Source of the DNA: Bacteroidia bacterium | GTDB lineage: Bacteria > Bacteroidota > Bacteroidia > AKYH767-A > OLB10 | Direction of reading: 5' to 3' | Length of the DNA: 57,747 nt | Assembly (NCBI GenBank): GCA_017995075.1 | Contig: JAGOJO010000010.1 | Location: forward strand, 1-57,747 | Part shown: piece by piece, positions 13,929 through 22,849 of the stretch | How the letters are laid out: each line of letters opens with the position of its first letter | Position numbering within the stretch: the first letter of the stretch is position 1 | Program-made: the position numbers and the translations under genes | The notes under the pieces: model-generated | The model's input: the letters and a program-made list of their open reading frames with translations, nothing else | What the model was told of the DNA's origin: nothing | The model's database searches: none

Positions 13929-15362
13929 ATGATAAAACCTCTTCGCATACCACACAGTCAGAAAACAAAAGGCCTGGTCATTTGGTGCAATCGATGTAAA
14001 TCGAATGTTTATGATACATGTAAAGAAAGTGGGGCGCCATTAAAACAGTGCGAAAACGGAGATAAGCATGTGTTTAAAGTAATCAGTTTTGTTCCTGGGA
14101 CAGAAAATACTCGAAGAACAAAAAGTTTGAAAACCAGAAATTACGATGAAGCCGTAAAAGAAGCTATTCGGTTTCATAAGGAAGTGAAGCAACAGACAAA
14201 CCAAGAGTTAATGCAAACCGAGATAGAACTGCCCGATAAGCGCACAATTCACATTGCCACTAAAGTCTCTAGACCTACTTTAATGATCCAAGTAATTGCC
14301 AAATTCGTGGCTCATTTACGGGGAGAAAATGTGCCAGCGCATTTGAGAGTAGACAGGAGCGAGGAATACTTAAAAGATGTAGAACGACACTTTGAGCGAA
14401 TGGTTGCTTGCTTAACTAAAAATGACATTGAAACAGACTCCTTTTTTATAGAACAGGTCAATGATGATGTAGTTGGTAAACTATACAGTTTCTTGATCCA
14501 GGAACAGAAATATTCAAATAGAACTTTTAATAAGGCGATAGGGTATTATTCATCATTATTCCGATGGTATACGGAAGAATATAACATTCCTTTGCGTAAT
14601 CCATTTGATAAGATACGGAGAAAGAAAACCAATCATTCACCACAAGCAATAACGAAGGAGCAATTTGAACAAATTTTAAATCAAATTACTCCTGAAAATG
14701 GAATCCGTCGCTATAAGAATGGAATTAAAAAGACAAGAAACGTTTACAGGCCATGGTTAAAAGATGCCTTTCAATTAGCATTATTTTCAGGTCGTCGCAG
14801 GGAAGAGATAACAAGCATGAAATTTACGGACATCATCGAGGAAAAGGATGGTGTCTTTTTAATTCAGGTTGAAGACATAAAGGTTAACCGGATACAAAAG
14901 CGTCATGAACCAGAAGAAAAGAAGTACAATTATGTACCTGTTACACCTCAATTAATGGATCTACTAATTGAAGAATTATCTTGGAAGGAAAATAAAAACA
15001 AAGACAGTTATATCCTTGCGCCTGAAATAACTCATAATAGAGTAAAATCTATGGTCGGTCCCCTAAGTCGGGGATTTTCTCATTTTGCCGATCAAGTTGC
15101 GCCTGACGCCAACCTGAATTTCGGGTCACTAAGGAAAACGTATATATCACAAATGCAGGTTTTTAGTAATGGTAATGCAAAATCCATTACCGGTCATAGT
15201 TCAGACACTATCCTTCAAAACCACTACGTTGATCCTATAGTTATTGCCAAAACTGCCAGAAATTTTTCGGTTTTTAATGATAATCCTGAACGAGAACAAG
15301 AGCTTGAACAGGCAAGAAACAGGCAGGCAGAACACTCTAACAACAAATCCAAAGACCGATGA
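13929..15362 (+). CDS. int: Tyrosine integrase of the tRNA-Leu element
   Basis: 477 residues. The N-terminus carries a zinc-ribbon-like part with CNRCKSNVYDTC and a further Cys in KQCENGDKH. It is followed by an arm-binding-like segment (SLKTRNYDEAVKEAIRFHKE), a core-binding domain with helices at about 125-225, and a catalytic domain. Catalytic residues: Arg in SGRRREEI (about 287), SLRKTY (Arg about 400; the His of H-x-x-R is replaced by Ser), His in TGHSS (about 422) and nucleophile Tyr in NHYVDP (433). The replacement of the first His is common in Bacteroidota integrases. The gene points to the 3' end of tRNA-Leu 137 bases on, the classical layout of tRNA-targeting elements. Confidence 0.88.
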   Translation: MIKPLRIPHSQKTKGLVIWCNRCKSNVYDTCKESGAPLKQCENGDKHVFKVISFVPGTENTRRTKSLKTRNYDEAVKEAIRFHKEVKQQTNQELMQTEIELPDKRTIHIATKVSRPTLMIQVIAKFVAHLRGENVPAHLRVDRSEEYLKDVERHFERMVACLTKNDIETDSFFIEQVNDDVVGKLYSFLIQEQKYSNRTFNKAIGYYSSLFRWYTEEYNIPLRNPFDKIRRKKTNHSPQAITKEQFEQILNQITPENGIRRYKNGIKKTRNVYRPWLKDAFQLALFSGRRREEITSMKFTDIIEEKDGVFLIQVEDIKVNRIQKRHEPEEKKYNYVPVTPQLMDLLIEELSWKENKNKDSYILAPEITHNRVKSMVGPLSRGFSHFADQVAPDANLNFGSLRKTYISQMQVFSNGNAKSITGHSSDTILQNHYVDPIVIAKTARNFSVFNDNPEREQELEQARNRQAEHSNNKSKDR

Positions 15363-15408
15363 AAAATGCGCCATTTCATACAATAATCAGGTGTCGAATA
15401 AGAAATTT

Positions 15409-15430
15409 CCGCACTCCATACCGCACTCCA
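15409..15430 (+). repeat. Direct repeat CCGCACTCCA x2 beside the att end
   Basis: CCGCACTCCA at 15409-15418 and 15421-15430, on a 12-base spacing, between the integrase stop and the tRNA. Candidate arm-type binding sites for the integrase or its HTH partner. Confidence 0.4.
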
Positions 15431-15460
15431 GACAAATTTCAGTACAATTTTAAAGTAAAA

Positions 15461-15488
15461 AAGGAGCCATGCGATAGCACAACTCCTT
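15461..15488 (-). terminator. Terminator after tRNA-Leu
   Basis: On the minus strand AAGGAGTTGTGC pairs with GCATGGCTCCTT (allowing G-U) around TATC, followed by six T. It lies 11 bases past the tRNA 3' end and would end the tRNA transcript. Confidence 0.7.
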
Positions 15489-15499
15489 CATTATCAATG

Positions 15500-15583
15500 T
15501 ACCCGGGACGGGAGTCGAACCCGTACAGCTGTAAGGCCACAGGATTTTAAGTCCTGCGTGTCTACCAATTCCACCACCCGGGC
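15500..15583 (-). tRNA. tRNA-Leu (anticodon UAA)
   Basis: On the minus strand GCCCGGG begins a seven-base acceptor stem that pairs with CCCGGGT (first pair G-U), with A as discriminator. The anticodon arm is CAGGA-CTTAAAA-TCCTG, giving UAA (Leu). A variable arm follows and the T arm contains GGTTCGA. CCA is not encoded. Its 3' end faces the integrase gene, so it is the likely attachment site of the element on the left; the gene is intact. Confidence 0.95.
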
Positions 15584-15620
15584 AGCTGTTGAAGCTTTTT
15601 TGTTTGGGAAATTGGAGGTG

Positions 15621-15628
15621 CAAAAGTA
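15621..15628 (-). promoter_or_regulatory. Promoter -7 box (TACTTTTG) of tRNA-Leu
   Basis: On the minus strand TACTTTTG matches TAnnTTTG and lies 37 bases before the tRNA start, a normal leader length. The -33 box is unclear (TTTCG near 15640). Confidence 0.55.
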
Positions 15629-15853
15629 ATAGTTTTTACGAAATCTCTGCTACCGGATATGATTTTGGTGTCGGTATGTTCCGGTTATTGATGGAGCATT
15701 AGTTGGTGTATTGATTAATTCTCCCGGACTGCTCGTGGTCGTTTTTACTGCTGTTGAGGTGTTTAAGCAGCGTTTTTGACAATATTCTGATTCTCCGGGC
15801 AGAAATGAGGGGCGATTCCTTCGATTCTTCCCGTGGTTCATGCCTTTTGATGA

Positions 15854-15861
15854 TACCTTTG
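15854..15861 (+). promoter_or_regulatory. Promoter -7 box (TACCTTTG) of the DUF454 gene
   Basis: TACCTTTG matches TAnnTTTG, 16 bases before the ATG at 15878, so the leader would be very short. The rest of 15629-15853 shows no gene. An identical TACCTTTG at 16281-16288 lies before the next gene. Confidence 0.4.
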
Positions 15862-15877
15862 CGGCTTAGAATTGGTC

Positions 15878-16333
15878 ATGAGTAATTTCTTTTCCCGTCT
15901 TTCGCTGCCTAAACCGGTTTGGATCGGTTTCGGTTTCCTGTTTTCGGGATTGGGTGTGGCGGGTTTTATTCTGCCGATGATGCCGGGTCTGGTGTTTTTT
16001 ATCATGGCTTCGTTCTGTTTTGCGAAGAGTTCGCCGAAGTTCTTGCGGAAAATCCTGGCGCATCCGGTTGTGGGTCCGCAAATTATGGACTGGAAACGGG
16101 GAAAGGGTATGCGGCTTTCAACTAAAATTCTGGCGATCTCCCTGGTGACGCTGAGCCTTTCGTTTAGTATCTTTTTTATGGTGAAACTGGTTTGGGTGAA
16201 GTGGATTATCGCTGTTTCTATGCTGGGCATCAACGGATATATCCTGTCAGTTAAAACACGTAAAGAAAATCCTTCTATTATACCTTTGCCTAAAATTAAA
16301 TCGGATGTCAACGAGTCCAATAAAAATTCTTAG
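15878..16333 (+). CDS. DUF454 (YbaN-like) inner-membrane protein
   Basis: 151 residues from ATG 15878 (a TTG at 15872 is in frame but less likely). Three to four membrane segments: about 12-30, 32-45, 90-110 and 113-130. The family signature is clear: GVAGFILPMMPGLVFFIMAS, FCFAKSSPKF, then the cytosolic HPVVGPQIMDWKRGKGM loop. DUF454/YbaN proteins are small inner-membrane proteins of unknown role. The 3' end overlaps the next gene by 29 bases, suggesting a common transcript. First host gene to the right of tRNA-Leu; higher GC than the region to the left. Confidence 0.8.
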   Translation: MSNFFSRLSLPKPVWIGFGFLFSGLGVAGFILPMMPGLVFFIMASFCFAKSSPKFLRKILAHPVVGPQIMDWKRGKGMRLSTKILAISLVTLSLSFSIFFMVKLVWVKWIIAVSMLGINGYILSVKTRKENPSIIPLPKIKSDVNESNKNS

Positions 16334-17213
16334 ACGCTACACAGCGCAGATAAAATCGATGTTACGCGGCGGCGGTGAAACGCAGGAGCAGGAGGGATTA
16401 CTTTCTCTGCTGGCGGAGTATAATTCGAAAAATCACCTGATCGCGGAGCAGAAGTATGATGCCGATGGAGAATTGGAGGAACTTCACTCGTATACGTACG
16501 ATGCGAATGGTCATCTGACGGAGCATGTGATGGAGTTGCCGCAGGATGGGATCAATGAACGTTTTATTACGACTCGTAACGGCGACGGCTTACCGTTGTC
16601 TATCGTGAAGTTTTATGGCGATGATCCGGGGGAGAAAGTGGAGTATTCATACGGTACGCATAGTCATCCGGTGGAGATCGTGCGTTATGATGCAGATGGG
16701 GAGTTTGAGTCGAAGGAGTTGTTGTCGTATGATGATCAGTCGCGGCTGGTGGAGCGTAAAATCGAATCTCCTTCAGAGGGAAATAAACGTTTTGCGTTTA
16801 CGTATAATGAGAAGGGCTTAATTACCCGTGAGGAGGAGTTTGATGCGTCCGGTGCCTTAGCGTCTAAGCTGGAGTATGAATATGATATGGAGGATCGTGA
16901 GGTGTCGCTGGCGAAGTGGAATAAGGATGGAAAGGTGATCTCTGTTTTGCGTTCGGAGTACAATGAGTTGGGCCGTTTGGTGCGTCGTGTGTCGAAGGGA
17001 TTTTATACGCGGATTACTTTGTATGAGTACGATGAAGTGGGGCGTTTGCTGGAGGAGGCATTGTCGGATGAGAATGGTTTTGTGATTTCCCGCAACCGCA
17101 TGGAGTATGATGAGCAGGGAAATGTGCTGGAGGAAACTGTGTATGAAACGGACCTGACCCGTGCGGGACGTGATACACATCTGGCGCATCGGTATGAATA
17201 CGAGTTTTTTTAA
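16305..17213 (+). CDS. YD/RHS-like repeat protein, 302 aa
   Basis: From about residue 35 to the end the protein is a series of repeats of about 20-40 residues of the YD type (YDADGELEELHSYTYDANGH, EYNELGRLVRR, YEYDEVGRLLEEA, EYDEQGNVLEE). These are beta-hairpin repeats of RHS/YD proteins, which form a shell or extended sheet. No signal peptide is seen, so this copy may be cytosolic, which is unusual for large RHS toxins; there is no toxin tip or RHS core. Its start overlaps the DUF454 gene. A binding or scaffolding role is the most I can infer. Confidence 0.75.
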   Translation: MSTSPIKILRRYTAQIKSMLRGGGETQEQEGLLSLLAEYNSKNHLIAEQKYDADGELEELHSYTYDANGHLTEHVMELPQDGINERFITTRNGDGLPLSIVKFYGDDPGEKVEYSYGTHSHPVEIVRYDADGEFESKELLSYDDQSRLVERKIESPSEGNKRFAFTYNEKGLITREEEFDASGALASKLEYEYDMEDREVSLAKWNKDGKVISVLRSEYNELGRLVRRVSKGFYTRITLYEYDEVGRLLEEALSDENGFVISRNRMEYDEQGNVLEETVYETDLTRAGRDTHLAHRYEYEFF

Positions 17214-17268
17214 CGGGAATTAAAACTGTTTCGCTGCACAGGCTGTTCTGTGGACAAGAATCAAGGTC

Positions 17269-19191
17269 ATGGCATATAAAAATCTGCAGGAGTTTATTAA
17301 GAAGCTGGAAGACGCCGGGGAACTGGTGCGTATCCGTGAGTATGTAAACCCTCATCTGGAAATTACTGATATCACGGATCGCATTTCGAAGGTGTATGGT
17401 CCGGCCTTGCTTTTTGAAAATACTGGATATGATTTTCCTGTGCTGATCAATTCGATGGGGACAGAGAAACGAATGGCGATGGCGCTCGGCGTTGAGAAGC
17501 TGGATGATGTGGCGCATGAAATCGAACATCTGTTTAAAACCATGACGGGTCCGAAAAATTCGTTTATGGAAAAACTGAAGATGTTGCCGCAACTGGGGGA
17601 GATCGCTTCGTGGATGCCGAAGGAGGTAAGTGGACGTGGTGCCTGTCAGGAGGTGGTGATGAAGAATCCGGATATTACGAAACTCCCGGTGCTGACCTGC
17701 TGGCCGGAGGATGGTGGTCCTTTCGTGACATTGCCTGTTATCCAGACGCGCGATCCGCATACCGGTATTCGTAATGTGGGTCTCTATCGGATGCAGGTGT
17801 TTGAACCAACCATGACCGGTATGCACTGGCATCGTCATAAAGTGTCGGCGCGCCATTTCAATGAATATAAAAAGTTAAAACAGCGGATGCCCGTGGCCGT
17901 TACTATCGGCGGTGATCCTGCTTATACCTATTCTGCTACAGCTCCTTTGCCGGATGGAGTGGATGAGTTTATGCTGGCCGGCTTCCTGCGCAAGAAACGC
18001 GTGGAGCTGGTGAAGTGTCTGACGATTGATATGCACGTGCCGGCGGATGTGGATTTTGTGATTGAAGGGTACGTTGATCCGGAGGAGGATTTTATTCTGG
18101 AGGGTCCGTTCGGTGATCATACGGGTTATTATTCATTGGCCGATTTCTATCCGCGTTTTCATATAACGGCGATCACTTACCGAAAAAATCCGGTTTTCCT
18201 CTGTACAATTGTGGGTATTCCTCCGCAGGAAGATGCATGGATCGGTAAAGCAACTGAACGTATTTTTCTGGCGCCCATTAAAATGACAATGGTGCCGGAG
18301 ATCGTGGATATGGTGCTGCCGGTGGAAGGTGTGTTCCATAATCTGGTGATCGTGAAAATTAAAAAGGATTATCCGGGACAGGCATTGAAGGTGATGAATT
18401 CTCTCTGGGGTGCGGGTCAGATGATGTTTACGAAGATGATGATTGTGGTGGACGGAGATGTGAATATCCATGATCAGCAGGAAGTGGCGAAGTATATTTC
18501 TGATAACGTGGATCCATTGCGGGATATCACCTATTCGCAAGGTCCGACAGATGTGTTGGATCATAGCTGTTCGCGAATGGCTTTTGGCGGGAAGATGGGA
18601 ATTGATGCTACGCGTAAACTGGAGGAGGAAACAATTCCGGGTGCGATGGCTGATAAGGTGGATGTAACTCGCCTGAAGCGGGAAGTGGCGGAGATGCAAG
18701 CTGTAGTTAATGGATTCCCGGAGTTGAAATCATTGAATGGTCGTCTGGCGGAGATGGGTGTGCCTGTTGTGTTTGTGGCTATAGAGAAAAACAGAAAAGG
18801 ACATGTGGAGGAAATAGCGAAGACGCTCTTGAATGAACCGGCCTTCTCACAAGTGAAGGTGTTGATCTTCCTTGAGCATACAATGGATATTCAGGATGTG
18901 GCAGATGCTGTATGGCGTTTTTCAAATAATGTGGATCCGCGTCGTGATCATTTTGATGTGCAGGCGAAAGCAATGGGTGAGGTGAACCACGTAGCGTTTG
19001 ATGGTACACGTAAAATGAAAGAGTTTGATGGTTTTGATCGCGATTGGCCGAATATTCTGGCGGCGGATAAGGATACGATTCGTCGTGTGGATGAAATCTG
19101 GCCGAAGCTTGGTTTAGGAAAAATGATCCCTTCTCCCTCTGAAAAGTATGCGAATCAACTTTACGAAGGTGGTGCAGTGGCGAAACCCTGA
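17269..19191 (+). CDS. UbiD-family decarboxylase (menaquinone biosynthesis type)
   Basis: 640 residues, longer than E. coli UbiD (about 500), in line with the long UbiD forms of Bacteroidota. Recognisable blocks: LQEFIKKLEDAGELVRI at the start, LPVLTCWPEDGGPFVTLP, IRNVGLYRMQV, AVTIGGDPA and the active-site region DFILEGPFGDHTGYYS with its conserved Glu, followed by RKNPVFLCTIVGIPPQEDAW. UbiD enzymes use prenylated FMN made by UbiX. With mqnD 5 kb downstream, the likely role is the decarboxylation step of the futalosine menaquinone pathway; aromatic-acid decarboxylation elsewhere is the alternative. Starts at ATG 17269, 55 bases after the YD-repeat gene. Confidence 0.85.
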   Translation: MAYKNLQEFIKKLEDAGELVRIREYVNPHLEITDITDRISKVYGPALLFENTGYDFPVLINSMGTEKRMAMALGVEKLDDVAHEIEHLFKTMTGPKNSFMEKLKMLPQLGEIASWMPKEVSGRGACQEVVMKNPDITKLPVLTCWPEDGGPFVTLPVIQTRDPHTGIRNVGLYRMQVFEPTMTGMHWHRHKVSARHFNEYKKLKQRMPVAVTIGGDPAYTYSATAPLPDGVDEFMLAGFLRKKRVELVKCLTIDMHVPADVDFVIEGYVDPEEDFILEGPFGDHTGYYSLADFYPRFHITAITYRKNPVFLCTIVGIPPQEDAWIGKATERIFLAPIKMTMVPEIVDMVLPVEGVFHNLVIVKIKKDYPGQALKVMNSLWGAGQMMFTKMMIVVDGDVNIHDQQEVAKYISDNVDPLRDITYSQGPTDVLDHSCSRMAFGGKMGIDATRKLEEETIPGAMADKVDVTRLKREVAEMQAVVNGFPELKSLNGRLAEMGVPVVFVAIEKNRKGHVEEIAKTLLNEPAFSQVKVLIFLEHTMDIQDVADAVWRFSNNVDPRRDHFDVQAKAMGEVNHVAFDGTRKMKEFDGFDRDWPNILAADKDTIRRVDEIWPKLGLGKMIPSPSEKYANQLYEGGAVAKP

Positions 19192-19280
19192 TGATCTTTT
19201 GCAGTTTGTAAGGTTTCGCTGATTTTCGTTCGGAATAACATCGTGTTTTGTAAGGTCTTTGCTTGGTTGGTTCTTTTTTA

Positions 19281-19316
19281 ACCTCTCCGGCAAACGAACT
19301 TTGTGTTCGTGAGAGG
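19281..19316 (+). promoter_or_regulatory. Hairpin over the start region of the lipoprotein operon
   Basis: CCTCTC (19282-19287) pairs with GAGAGG (19311-19316), and ACGAAC (19294-19299) with GTTCGT (19305-19310). The possible GTG start codons at 19303 and 19309 lie inside it, so the fold could limit initiation. Confidence 0.4.
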
Positions 19317-20175
19317 ATCATTGTATATAATCGTTGCGCTGGCATTAACGTTTAGTGCCTGTCAGAAAGAGTCGGAGGTGATTTCGGGTAATGTGGCAAT
19401 GTCCGACCCTACCGTTTCACTGACGCAGATTCGTCAATATGTGCAGAAGGTTTACCTGGCAATTCTGGGTACTTCTCCGGTGGATTCAATTTTGGATAAT
19501 GAAATTTATTCACTCGCACGTACGAATTGTAGTCCGGATTCGCGTGCTGAATTACTGAATCGCCTTTTTGCAATGCCTGCTTTTAAATCCAATCTCTACA
19601 CAATTAAGAATGATCAGTTGCTGGGTGGAATGTCGGTGGATGATATCAATGATATTATAGACGATATCCAGGATGATCTGAATAATCCCGGGACAAGTAT
19701 CGATGAAGTGCGGCTACAGGAAGAACTGGCGGCTATGCAACTTTTGCGTTCAGCGAAGCAGGAGTATACTGCAGGCACTATAACATTAGTGGAAGTGCAG
19801 AAGCGAATGACGGAATCGGTTGCTTTCTATTATGCAAATGGTTCCGGCAATTCTTGGATCGATGCCGTATATTCCAACTTCCTGTTTCGCTTGCCTACGA
19901 ATGATGAGCGTGATCAGATCAATACAATGTTGAGCGGTTTTCCTGGTTATCTGTTTTTGCAGACCGGAAGCTCTACCAACGATTTTATTCAGATTTTCTT
20001 TAGCTCTTCGTCATTCCTCGAGGGTCAGGTGCGTGAACAGTTCCGTAATAATCTTTTCCGCGAACCAACAACTTCCGAACTCTTAAACTATTCCAATCTA
20101 TTCCGAAGCAATAACGACCATCAGCAATTAATGCGTCAAATCTTCTTAAGCAATGAATTCCTACGTGGTAACTAA
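19303..20175 (+). CDS. Lipoprotein, first gene of the DUF1501 operon
   Basis: About 290 residues from a GTG start (19303; GTG at 19309 also possible). The signal ends in LTFSAC, a lipobox, so the protein is probably anchored at the outer membrane. The mature part is largely helical. It contains two modules resembling the R-x-P-T-x-x-E repeats of DUF4214-like/cytochrome-linked proteins (FLFRLPTNDERDQINTML and NLFREPTTSELLNYSNLF), similar to a module at the end of the next protein. No enzyme motif. It overlaps the next gene by 23 bases and belongs to a five-gene plus-strand operon. Confidence 0.7.
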   Translation: MFVRGSLYIIVALALTFSACQKESEVISGNVAMSDPTVSLTQIRQYVQKVYLAILGTSPVDSILDNEIYSLARTNCSPDSRAELLNRLFAMPAFKSNLYTIKNDQLLGGMSVDDINDIIDDIQDDLNNPGTSIDEVRLQEELAAMQLLRSAKQEYTAGTITLVEVQKRMTESVAFYYANGSGNSWIDAVYSNFLFRLPTNDERDQINTMLSGFPGYLFLQTGSSTNDFIQIFFSSSSFLEGQVREQFRNNLFREPTTSELLNYSNLFRSNNDHQQLMRQIFLSNEFLRGN

Positions 20176-20653
20176 TTGTAAAAAATGGATGCTGCTGCTG
20201 GCAATGGCCGGTGCAACTTCGTGTATGAAGCCGGAGCCGATCTTTGAGGTGGAACCGGTGACGGTGAATGTGCAGGGCGGAACAAAAAAGGCGATGAAAA
20301 CAAATCGTCAGTTTGTCTCCGGTGCGTACTCGGATCTGACGAACAAGCAAATTGCTACGTCAGAGCTGGATGATGCAATGGTGTGTTATGAGGGCTTCGG
20401 GGAAGATTATATTATCCGCGATATGATCGTACGCGATATGATTAAACGTTCGGCGGTGGTTATTCCTTCTGCTACGGAAATGCGAAATGATGTCAACGGA
20501 TTCGTGCGTGATACCTATACGCGTTTCTATAAACGGGAGCCATCTGATCTGGAGAAATGGACAGTGCAGAATCAGATTGCACAGGATACAACCATTACTC
20601 CGGTGATGGTGTATTATTCATTTATGAGTGCTGAAGAATATTTATATTATTAA
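20153..20653 (+). CDS. Lipoprotein, second gene of the DUF1501 operon
   Basis: 166 residues. Signal KKWMLLLAMAGATSC ends in a lipobox Cys. The C-terminal part has a module (VRDTYTRFYKREPSDLEKW) like the repeats of the preceding lipoprotein, and the end (MVYYSFMSAEEYLYY) resembles its LSNEFL end. So the two gene products probably share an origin and may act together. The start at 20153 overlaps the preceding gene by 23 bases; the next gene begins 9 bases after the stop. Family not recognised. Confidence 0.65.
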   Translation: MNSYVVTNCKKWMLLLAMAGATSCMKPEPIFEVEPVTVNVQGGTKKAMKTNRQFVSGAYSDLTNKQIATSELDDAMVCYEGFGEDYIIRDMIVRDMIKRSAVVIPSATEMRNDVNGFVRDTYTRFYKREPSDLEKWTVQNQIAQDTTITPVMVYYSFMSAEEYLYY

Positions 20654-20662
20654 GGAAGAACA

Positions 20663-21967
20663 ATGAATCGCAGAAAATTTATGAAGTCGCTGGGGATGGC
20701 GACAGCAGGTGCTTTCGCAGCGCCGTATATTCTTCCTTCGGGACGATTGTTCGCGGCAACAGGTTCGCGTGTGGCGAATCATGTGGTGTTATGCCTCTAT
20801 GCCGGTGGTGTACGAAATATGGAGTCGATTGATAAAGCAGAGGGAAATCTGATGCCAAATATCCTGCGTGGTACGGAGTCGATTTCTTCGGATATACTTC
20901 CTGGTCTTGATAATGTGCCTGCTCCGGTGTTGAGTACTCCGCTGCAGGATCAGGGTACTTTGTTTAAAGGGTTTCGGTATGCGAATAATTCTCCCGGACA
21001 TTATCAGGGTCACTTTACGGCTATTACCGGCCGTTATGTGGGTTATGATATCAATTTTAATCAGCCTGCTGCGTATCCAACCTTGTTTGAATATTATCGG
21101 AAGCACAATAGTCCGCAGAATTCAGCGAACAATGCCTGGTGGGTGTCAGATAATATCGGCGAGAATCAACATCTTTCATTCAGCGTGAATCCGGATTATG
21201 GTCCCGATTATGGTGCTAATTTTTTTAGTCCGGTGAATATTCTCACAGCAGGAAATTATGCTCCGATTGATCTCTGTAGAAATTTCTCTACGCTGGAGCG
21301 TCAGAAGATGAGTACCATGCGCGACTTTCTGAATCAGTCGTTCGTGGAGCCGATTCTGCCGCAAGCACCAATGGTGAAAAATACAGTGCAGGATCAGCAT
21401 GCTATTCAGGCGTTCTTAAGTAACCTGGCTACGCGTCAGAAAAATAATCAGCTATGGGATCCCTGGAGTATCGGAACCGGAATGAATAGCGATATGTTCA
21501 ATATGTTTTTCGCAGAGGAGATCATTAAGAATTTTAGTCCGGAATTACTGGTGGTGAATATGACCGGTGTGGATGCAGGTCACTCTGATTTTACGGAGTA
21601 CTGCAACAATCTGCGCAAGGCCGACTATGCCGTGGGTCATCTCTGGAATACCATTCAGAGTACGCCCGGTATGGCGAATGATACAGTAATGATTGTGGTT
21701 CCGGAAATTGGGCGTAATCTGCAACATAATTCAATCGTTGATGCTTACGGTCGTTATGGATTGGATCACTCGGATAATATGTCGAAGGAAATTTTCTGCA
21801 TGGTGGCAGGTCCTTCAGGAAAAGTGGTGCAGAATAATGTGATCACTTCGGTGACAGGTGAGAGTATAGATGTTGTTCCGACAATTGCGCATATACTTGG
21901 ATTCTATCAGGACATTCCGCAAGGATATCTTCCCGGTGGTCCGTTGTATCAGGCCTTCACAAACTAA
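20663..21967 (+). CDS. DUF1501-family Tat-exported protein
   Basis: 434 residues. The N-terminus NRRKFMKSLGMATAGAFAAP is a twin-arginine signal, so a folded, possibly metal-containing protein is exported. The body matches DUF1501, a branch of the alkaline-phosphatase/sulfatase fold: HVVLCLYAGGVRNMESID near the start, LLVVNMTGVDAGHSDFTEYC and TVMIVVPEIGRN, DHSDNMSKEIFCMVAGP near the end. Members lie next to DUF1800 or cytochrome-like genes in many bacteria; substrates are unknown. Here it is flanked by lipoproteins and a cytochrome-like protein, suggesting an exported complex. The next gene begins 6 bases after the stop. Confidence 0.82.
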   Translation: MNRRKFMKSLGMATAGAFAAPYILPSGRLFAATGSRVANHVVLCLYAGGVRNMESIDKAEGNLMPNILRGTESISSDILPGLDNVPAPVLSTPLQDQGTLFKGFRYANNSPGHYQGHFTAITGRYVGYDINFNQPAAYPTLFEYYRKHNSPQNSANNAWWVSDNIGENQHLSFSVNPDYGPDYGANFFSPVNILTAGNYAPIDLCRNFSTLERQKMSTMRDFLNQSFVEPILPQAPMVKNTVQDQHAIQAFLSNLATRQKNNQLWDPWSIGTGMNSDMFNMFFAEEIIKNFSPELLVVNMTGVDAGHSDFTEYCNNLRKADYAVGHLWNTIQSTPGMANDTVMIVVPEIGRNLQHNSIVDAYGRYGLDHSDNMSKEIFCMVAGPSGKVVQNNVITSVTGESIDVVPTIAHILGFYQDIPQGYLPGGPLYQAFTN

Positions 21968-21973
21968 AAAACG

Positions 21974-22849
21974 ATGAAGAAATTAATTTATTTGTTCGGT
22001 ATCGCGTTGCTGTTAGTAGGCTGTAAGGAGGAGGAGAACCCTTTTCCTGCGACAGCTTCGGACAATGGCAGTGGAGGTTCGTCGATTGCGGCGAATTCAA
22101 TTGCGGGCCTGCATAAAAATATCTTCGAGCCGAAATGTGCTATTCCGAGTTGTCATGGCGGTACATTCGAGCCTGATTTTCGTTCGGTGGAGTCGACATA
22201 CTTTACACTGGTGTATCAGCCTGTGGTGAAGAATACCATCGATGAAAAATATACGTACCGTGTGGTGCCGCGTGATACAATGCGTTCCTGGTTGTATCAT
22301 CGGGTGACAGTGCAGGATACATTAATTCCCCGCATGCCGATTTATATGGATGCCTTGAGTGATGAGGATATCGGCAATATTAAATCGTGGATTATGGCGG
22401 GCGCTCCCGATGCGCGTGGTGTGTTGCCGGTGAAAGCAAATCTGCCTCCTGCGGTGTATGGATACAATGCCTACGATGCAGGATTTAATCGCATCGATGA
22501 GTTGCGGGCAAGTTGGAGTACTCCCTTCCCGGCGCCGTATGGTCAGCAGATTCATTTCTGGGTCTTTGCGGATGATGAGGAGACAGAGACAAAAAATCTG
22601 AAGGTGAATCAGATGAAATTTAGTCTGGATCCGAATGATTTTTCCAATGCAGTAACTTCTACGGCAGTGTGGATGAATGGTCCGGTGTGTTGGGGTTGGG
22701 TGGTTTCTGTGAATACCAATCAATTTCCGCAAGGATCAACAGTGTACATGCGGTATTATGTGAAGGATCCGATTCTGAATCAAACAATCGAAATGCCGAA
22801 GAGTACTTCGTATTCATGGTTTAAAACAAATTTCTCGTTTACATTATGA
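21974..22849 (+). CDS. Lipoprotein with cytochrome-c-like CX4CH motif
   Basis: 291 residues. Signal IYLFGIALLLVGC ends in a lipobox. Residues about 45-145 hold a planctomycete-type cytochrome-like region: HKNIFEPKCAIPSCHGG (C-x4-C-H), SWLYHRVT, PRMPIYMDALSDEDIGNIKS and WIMAGAPD. Covalent heme usually needs CXXCH, so C-x4-CH leaves heme attachment open; the pattern is frequent in this family. The C-terminal half (FPAPYGQQIHFWVF and following) looks like a beta-sandwich. It probably works with the DUF1501 protein at the cell surface. The 3' end overlaps the next gene by four bases. Confidence 0.72.
   Translation: MKKLIYLFGIALLLVGCKEEENPFPATASDNGSGGSSIAANSIAGLHKNIFEPKCAIPSCHGGTFEPDFRSVESTYFTLVYQPVVKNTIDEKYTYRVVPRDTMRSWLYHRVTVQDTLIPRMPIYMDALSDEDIGNIKSWIMAGAPDARGVLPVKANLPPAVYGYNAYDAGFNRIDELRASWSTPFPAPYGQQIHFWVFADDEETETKNLKVNQMKFSLDPNDFSNAVTSTAVWMNGPVCWGWVVSVNTNQFPQGSTVYMRYYVKDPILNQTIEMPKSTSYSWFKTNFSFTL

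Noticed and set aside
15244..15550. Plus-strand frames across the att region and tRNA
   Set aside because: They overlap the integrase end, a minus-strand terminator and tRNA-Leu; shadows.
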